Positions 4,719 to 8,009 of a stretch of DNA of 8,009 bases are shown here, piece by piece. This DNA is from Trebonia sp. (GTDB taxonomy: Bacteria; Actinomycetota; Actinomycetes; Streptosporangiales; Streptosporangiaceae): contig JASHXJ010000115.1 of the NCBI GenBank assembly GCA_030043595.1, forward strand, positions 1 through 8,009, given 5' to 3'. The notes under the pieces are model-generated. The model saw nothing but the letters and a program-made list of their open reading frames with translations. It was not told the DNA's origin and did no database searches. Position numbers and translations under genes: made by a program. Position 1 is the first letter of the stretch. Each line of letters begins with the position of its first letter.

Positions 4719-6240
4719 CGCGGCGCCCTTGGTGACGTTCCCGACGGACACCGAGGTGCTCATCACGAGGGAATTCGCCGCCCCGCGGCACCTGGTCTAC
4801 CGCGCGTGGACCACGCCGGAGCTCATCCGCCGCTGGTGGCACGCTAAGCGCGGCACGATGACGGTCGTCGAGGTGGACCTGCGGGTAGGCGGCGGCTGGC
4901 GGTACGCGATGATCGCCCGCGGCGGGTTCGAGGTGGCGTTCCACGGCGAGTACCTGGAGATCGTTCCGGAGGAGCGGATCGTGTCCACCGAGATCTTCGA
5001 GGGGGCGCCGGACGCGACCGCGGTCAGCACGGTCACGTTCACCGAGGCGGCCGGCGGGACCGCGCTGTCGATCCTGGTCCGGCATGCCAGCAAGGGCAAC
5101 CGTGACCTGCACCTGCGCAACGGCATGGAAGACGGGCTGCGGGACGCCCTGGACCTGCTGGCGGAGGTCGCCGCCGGGCTGCGCTAACCGGCGCCGCCGC
5201 AGCGGGTGAGTGCGGACGGCCATCGTGATCCAGCCGCCCAGCAGGACCAGCCAGAAGTTGACCACGCGGTAGGCGAGCACCGCGGCGAGCGCGTTCGACG
5301 CGTGCAGCCCCGAGGCGGTGAGCGCAGCCGTCAGCGCCAGCTCGACCAGCGCGAACCCGCCGGGCGTCAACCCGGTGCTGCCCACCGCGGCGCCAGCGCC
5401 GTACACCAGCAGGAGGTCGCCCCACGGCACGGGCTGGCCCATGGCGCGGATCGCGAACGCGAGCGCCGCGCAGTCGAAGGCCCAGTTCGCTACCGCGAGG
5501 CCGAACACCCACGCGTAGCCGGGCAGCGACAGGCGGGTGCCCGACACCTCGTCGAGAAACCGGTCCAGGCCGGCCGCCCCGTGCTCAGGCTTTCCGAACA
5601 CCCGCTTGCTCAGCCCGGCGAGCCATGCCAGCACGGTGACGACCATGGCGCGCACCCGGTCAAAGCGAAGCGCGAGCAGCACGCCGACGCCGGGCAGCAG
5701 GTACAGCGCCGCGCCGGCGAAGCCGGCGACCGACGCTGCCGTCGCCCCGCCGACGGCAGCGCCGACGGCCAGCAGCAGCGCGAGTGAGGACGTGGAGCAG
5801 ATCCACGACACGGTCAGCGCCCAGCTTGTGGTCGCCGCGTCGAGGCCGGCCCGGCGGAACTGGCGGTAGGAGAAGGCGACGGCGAGTTCTGTGCCGGCGA
5901 ACGGGACGGACAACGACAGGGCGCTGCTCGCGTAGGTGATCGCCAGTACCGAGCGGAGCGAGATCCGGTGCCCGTTGGCGCGCAGCAGCCCTTTGCGGCT
6001 CATCCCGAACGCGATCAGCGAAACCGCCTCGGCCGCCATCGCCAGCAGCAGCCACCCGGGGCTCGCGGTGGCGAGCACGTGCAGCGACTGCGCGAGCGTG
6101 TGCCGGGCGACGACGATGATGACGGCCGGCACCCCGACCACGAGCACGGTGAGGGTGAGGCGGCGAAACGCGTGCGTTCGGAATGGCGGAAAAGATCGGC
6201 GGTCGCGGACATCAGCGTCGTCCCGGACCTCCTCCACCAC
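4675..6240 (-). CDS. Lysylphosphatidylglycerol synthase TM region-like (PF03706/UPF0104 type) membrane protein, with antisense run-on C-terminus
   Basis: Residues 1-351 (6240-5188) are a polytopic membrane protein like the flippase half of MprF: a basic N-terminus, several helices from about residue 30 to 343, the GSTGLTPGGFALVELAL segment (287-303) typical of the family, and YRVVNFWLVLLGGW (324-337). The aminoacyl-PG synthase domain is absent, so lipid or glycolipid flipping is more likely than lysyl-PG synthesis. The protein should end near HPLRRRR (345-351). Instead no stop occurs and 170 further codons run antisense through the SRPBCC gene and the end of arsR to 4675, giving an Arg/Asp/His/Pro/Gln-rich tail without family character. 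A one-base shift would meet a TAG at 5186-5184. The GTG start lies 6 nt after a GATAAT box. I am sure of the family and doubtful of the tail. Confidence 0.78.
   Translation of the reverse strand: MVEEVRDDADVRDRRSFPPFRTHAFRRLTLTVLVVGVPAVIIVVARHTLAQSLHVLATASPGWLLLAMAAEAVSLIAFGMSRKGLLRANGHRISLRSVLAITYASSALSLSVPFAGTELAVAFSYRQFRRAGLDAATTSWALTVSWICSTSSLALLLAVGAAVGGATAASVAGFAGAALYLLPGVGVLLALRFDRVRAMVVTVLAWLAGLSKRVFGKPEHGAAGLDRFLDEVSGTRLSLPGYAWVFGLAVANWAFDCAALAFAIRAMGQPVPWGDLLLVYGAGAAVGSTGLTPGGFALVELALTAALTASGLHASNALAAVLAYRVVNFWLVLLGGWITMAVRTHPLRRRRLAQPGGDLRQQVQGVPQPVFHAVAQVQVTVALAGMPDQDRQRGPAGRLGERDRADRGRVRRPLEDLGGHDPLLRNDLQVLAVERHLEPAAGDHRVPPAAAYPQVHLDDRHRAALSVPPAADELRRGPRAVDQVPRGGEFPRDEHLGVRRERHQGRRVSRCHRHCPPFRFP
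4691..4696 (+). promoter_or_regulatory. Shine-Dalgarno (GGAGGG) of the SRPBCC gene
   Basis: The one strong ribosome site at a gene start in the window, inside the end of arsR. It lies 2 nt from ATG 4699 and 8 nt from ATG 4705; the latter spacing is better, which decides the chosen start. Its presence only at the internal gene of the operon contrasts with the leaderless-looking first genes. Confidence 0.6.
4705..5187 (+). CDS. SRPBCC (AHSA1/START-like) domain protein
   Basis: A 160-residue cytoplasmic protein of the Bet v1-like fold, a single hydrophobic-pocket domain thought to bind small ligands. AHSA1-type marks are TEVLITREFAAPRHLVYRAW (first strand and helix), TTPELIRRWW, the Gly-rich DLRVGGGWRYAM, FHGEYLEIVPEERIVSTEIFEG, and a long C-terminal helix containing GMEDGLRDALDLLAEV. 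Length is normal for the family. It is the second gene of the arsR operon, overlapping arsR by 14 bases (20 if ATG 4699 is used). ArsR-SRPBCC pairs are common in actinomycetes; ligand sensing or modification is inferred and the ligand is unknown. The opposite strand carries the run-on of the PF03706 gene over its entire length. Confidence 0.9.
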   Translation: MAATDAAPLVTFPTDTEVLITREFAAPRHLVYRAWTTPELIRRWWHAKRGTMTVVEVDLRVGGGWRYAMIARGGFEVAFHGEYLEIVPEERIVSTEIFEGAPDATAVSTVTFTEAAGGTALSILVRHASKGNRDLHLRNGMEDGLRDALDLLAEVAAGLR

Positions 6241-6258
6241 CCTTCTATTATCAGGCGG
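6241..6258. promoter_or_regulatory. Divergent promoter with overlapping, near-symmetric -10 boxes
   Basis: The whole intergenic space is 18 bases. On + TATTAT (6246-6251) ends 7 nt before GTG 6259; on - GATAAT (6252-6247) ends 6 nt before GTG 6240. Both match TATAAT at 5 of 6 positions and share five base pairs. -35 boxes would lie within the opposite genes and are poor. Predicts two leaderless, mutually exclusive transcripts. Confidence 0.55.
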
Positions 6259-7605
6259 GTGAAGCTGCTCGCCGACGTAACGCCGCTGCGGTCCTCACCG
6301 GCGTTCCGGCGGCTGCTGACGGGCACAGTGCTGTCGGCGGCCGGCGGCGCGATGGCGAGCTTCGCCGTGACGCTGCAGGTGTACGACATCACACGGTCGC
6401 CTGCCGCCGTGGGCCTGATCGGGCTCGCGATCCTGGTGCCGCTGATTGTCGTCGGGCTGCTCGGCGGGGCGGTGATCGACTCCGTCGACCGGCGTGCGCT
6501 CGTCCTGGCCTGTACCTGCGCCCTTATGGTCGTGTCCGCGGCGTTCGCGGTGCAGGCCTATCTTCGGCTGAACTGGGTCTGGCTGTTGTACGTGCTGGTC
6601 ATCGTTCAGTCGGCGATCGGCTCGGTCAGCGCGCCTGCCCGCCGGGCGCTCATCCCGGCGCTGCTGCCACCCGGCCAGCTGGCCGCCGGGCTGGCGCTGC
6701 AGCGGCTGGCCCTCCCGATCACGCTGACCGTGGGCCCGGCCCTGGCGGGGGTCGTGGTGGCCGCCCCGCACCTGGGGTTCGGCGGCTGCTACCTCATCGA
6801 CACGGTCAGCTTCACCGCGTCCCTGTACGGGGTCGGGCGGCTACCGCCGATGCGGGCCGCGGGAACGTCGTCCCAGCCGCGGCTGTCGGCGGTCGTCGCG
6901 GGCATGGCGTTCATCCGGCGCACCCCCGTGGTGGCAGGCGCGTTCCTCGCCGACGTGAACGCGACGTTCTTCGGCCTGCCGATCTCGCTGTTCCCGGCGA
7001 TCAACGCGCAGCGATTCGGGGGTGACCCGCGGACGCTCGGGCTGTTCACCACCGCGATCGGCGTCGGCGGCCTGGTCAGCGCGGTACTGTCCAGGCCGGT
7101 GATACGCGTGTCCCGGCAGGGACTGGCAATGCTGGTCGCGGTCAGCGTGTGGGGGGCCGGGTTCGCGGTCTTCGCGGTGGCGCCCTCCCTATGGCTGACC
7201 CTGCTGTCGCTGGCGGTGGCGGGCGCCGCGGACACGTTCACCGTGGTGCTGCGCGGGATCATCGTGCAGACGGTGACGCCGGAGGAACTCCGCGGCCGGG
7301 TGACAGCGGCCGACTTCGTGGTAGCGGCGGGCGGCGGGCAGCTCGGGTCGCTGGAAGCGGGCGCGCTCGGGTCGCTGACGACACCGGTGATCAGCGCGCT
7401 GAGCGGCGGCATCCTGACCGTGGCCGGGGCGGTGGCGATCGCAGCGGCGCTGCCGGCGTTCCGGCGGTACCGGGCTCCGGCGCCGTCCACGCCGGCTGCC
7501 CCGGCTGCCTCGCCCGCCCAGTTGGCCTCGGCTGACCCGCCCGCCTCAGCCGTCGTGGGGGACGAGGGCCTGCCGGAGCCGCCGGCGTTATGCGTGACGG
7601 GGTGA
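6259..7605 (+). CDS. MFS transporter, MFS_3 (EntS-like) 12-TM exporter
   Basis: A 448-residue inner-membrane permease. The N-terminus TPLRSSPAFRRLLTGTVLS with VTLQVYDITRSPAAVGL (37-53) and GGAVIDSVDRRALVL (69-83, a motif A-like loop) is characteristic of the MFS_3 / enterobactin-exporter-like group. APARRALIPALLP (125-137) and PEELRGRVTA (341-350) are further family marks. About 12 helices are visible to residue 400. A Pro/Ala-rich cytoplasmic tail (405-448) follows, likely variable. GTG 6259 is chosen because the family N-terminus begins there and a TATTAT box ends 7 nt upstream; longer in-frame extensions overlap the divergent gene and have no family character. Codon 444 is TTA, the only in-frame TTA I noticed in a secure coding region here. 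The last codons run into the 8-bp tandem repeat. Substrate unknown; siderophores or drugs are typical. Confidence 0.9.
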   Translation: MKLLADVTPLRSSPAFRRLLTGTVLSAAGGAMASFAVTLQVYDITRSPAAVGLIGLAILVPLIVVGLLGGAVIDSVDRRALVLACTCALMVVSAAFAVQAYLRLNWVWLLYVLVIVQSAIGSVSAPARRALIPALLPPGQLAAGLALQRLALPITLTVGPALAGVVVAAPHLGFGGCYLIDTVSFTASLYGVGRLPPMRAAGTSSQPRLSAVVAGMAFIRRTPVVAGAFLADVNATFFGLPISLFPAINAQRFGGDPRTLGLFTTAIGVGGLVSAVLSRPVIRVSRQGLAMLVAVSVWGAGFAVFAVAPSLWLTLLSLAVAGAADTFTVVLRGIIVQTVTPEELRGRVTAADFVVAAGGGQLGSLEAGALGSLTTPVISALSGGILTVAGAVAIAAALPAFRRYRAPAPSTPAAPAASPAQLASADPPASAVVGDEGLPEPPALCVTG

Positions 7606-7640
7606 CGGCGTTACGGCGTTACGGCGTTACGGCGTTACGG
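7591..7640 (+). repeat. 8-bp tandem repeat (ACGGCGTT, 4.5 perfect copies, two decayed units upstream)
   Basis: ACGGCGTT runs perfectly four and a half times from 7605 to 7640. In the phase GGCGTTAC, two diverged units precede it (TGCGTGAC 7591-7598, GGGGTGAC 7599-7606) and encode the end of the MFS gene. The array sits between convergent stops: TGA 7603-7605 on + and TAA 7637-7635 on -. It forms no hairpin. Polymerase slippage is the likely origin. Confidence 0.9.
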
Positions 7641-8009
7641 CAGCGGGCCGAGCATCTGGCCGATGTCGAACGGGGAGTGCAGCAGCCCGAACTGGAGCAT
7701 CACGTCGGGGACCCGCTGCAGCCGGACCTGGTCGATGCCGATCGGGTAGACGTTCAGCGCCATGACAGCGGCGACGATCGGCGGTACCTGGCCGTTCTGC
7801 GGCCCGTTCAGTGACTCCATCGCCTGCTCGACAGCGGACCTGCTGGTGTCGGCGATCTCCTGGCCCTCTTCCAGCGCGGTGAGGAACGCCTTCAGCGTGT
7901 TGGGATGCTGCTCCACCCAGGCCTTCGTGGCCACGTAGCCCAGGATGGGGAAGCTCTGCGTGGCGCCCTGGTTCAGGTCAGCGAGTTCCACCGCGCCGTA
8001 CTGCTCTTC
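7635..8009 (-). CDS. ABC transporter substrate-binding protein, NMT1/SsuA-TauA type, C-terminal part
   Basis: The periplasmic-type (lipoprotein or secreted) binding component of an importer of the nitrate/sulfonate/taurine/pyrimidine-precursor class. The visible 124 residues end the second lobe: PILGYVATKAWVEQHPNTLKAF, split here as the GYVATKAW motif and the PNTLKAFLTAL helix, then EGQEIADTSR, an AVMALNVYP segment, and RLQRVPDVMLQFGLL before the end PFDIGQML. The frame is open to the right edge, so the start, signal sequence and most of the protein lie outside; the GTG at 7991 is only an internal valine. The terminal proline codon and stop lie in the 8-bp tandem repeat. Permease and ATPase genes would be expected beyond the window. 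The ligand cannot be told from this part. Confidence 0.85.
   Translation of the reverse strand, partial: EEQYGAVELADLNQGATQSFPILGYVATKAWVEQHPNTLKAFLTALEEGQEIADTSRSAVEQAMESLNGPQNGQVPPIVAAVMALNVYPIGIDQVRLQRVPDVMLQFGLLHSPFDIGQMLGPLP

Noticed and set aside
5968..6258. Long upstream extension of the MFS_3 gene
   Set aside because: The added 97 residues are Arg/Gln/His-rich, antisense to the divergent gene and unlike the family; the family N-terminus starts at GTG 6259.
7605..7640. Tandem repeat as a CRISPR array or attachment site
   Set aside because: Units are 8 bp with no spacers, and no integrase or cas gene is present.

Overview
The window is GC-rich throughout (G+C near 70% by eye). The AT-rich stretches are few and fall at gene starts and in one intergenic spacer. 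Gene families and codon use point to a high-GC actinomycete (Actinomycetota): menaquinone biosynthesis, a GH25 cell-wall hydrolase with a Pro/Ala-rich linker, an ArsR-SRPBCC pair and several GTG starts. I cannot place it to genus.

Layout, left to right. (1) The 3' part of menD on +, entering at the left edge. (2) A convergent gene on - for a secreted or membrane-anchored GH25 muramidase with a C-terminal putative-Ig (He_PIG-like) domain. (3) A 331-base spacer with an orphan terminator-like hairpin. (4) A small three-helix membrane protein on +, whose stop overlaps that of a 14-TM DHA2-type MFS exporter on -. (5) An 88-base divergent region with a clear promoter/operator, driving an ArsR regulator and a translationally overlapping SRPBCC (AHSA1) gene on +. 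(6) An LPG-synthase-type transmembrane (PF03706-like) protein on -, whose frame lacks a stop where expected and runs on antisense through the SRPBCC gene. (7) An 18-base divergent promoter and a 12-TM MFS_3/EntS-like exporter on +. (8) An 8-bp tandem repeat between convergent stops. (9) The 3' part of an NMT1/SsuA-type ABC substrate-binding protein on -, running off the right edge.

The genes look like a patchwork of short, independently promoted units rather than one pathway. The ArsR-SRPBCC pair is the only obvious operon. Its operator, between good -35 and -10 boxes, suggests autorepression and perhaps influence on the divergent exporter. At six 5' ends a -10-like hexamer lies 6-7 nt before a start codon, which suggests leaderless mRNAs. 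Only the second gene of the ArsR operon has a good Shine-Dalgarno.

I see no wholly new multi-gene system. The items most worth a second look are: a 57-bp exact copy of an internal part of the GH25 gene at the left edge, which looks like the junction of a 924-bp tandem duplication or an assembly/amplification chimera; the near-symmetric divergent leaderless promoter at 6241-6258; the run-on of the PF03706 gene; and a possible frameshift or leader peptide at the start of the small membrane gene.
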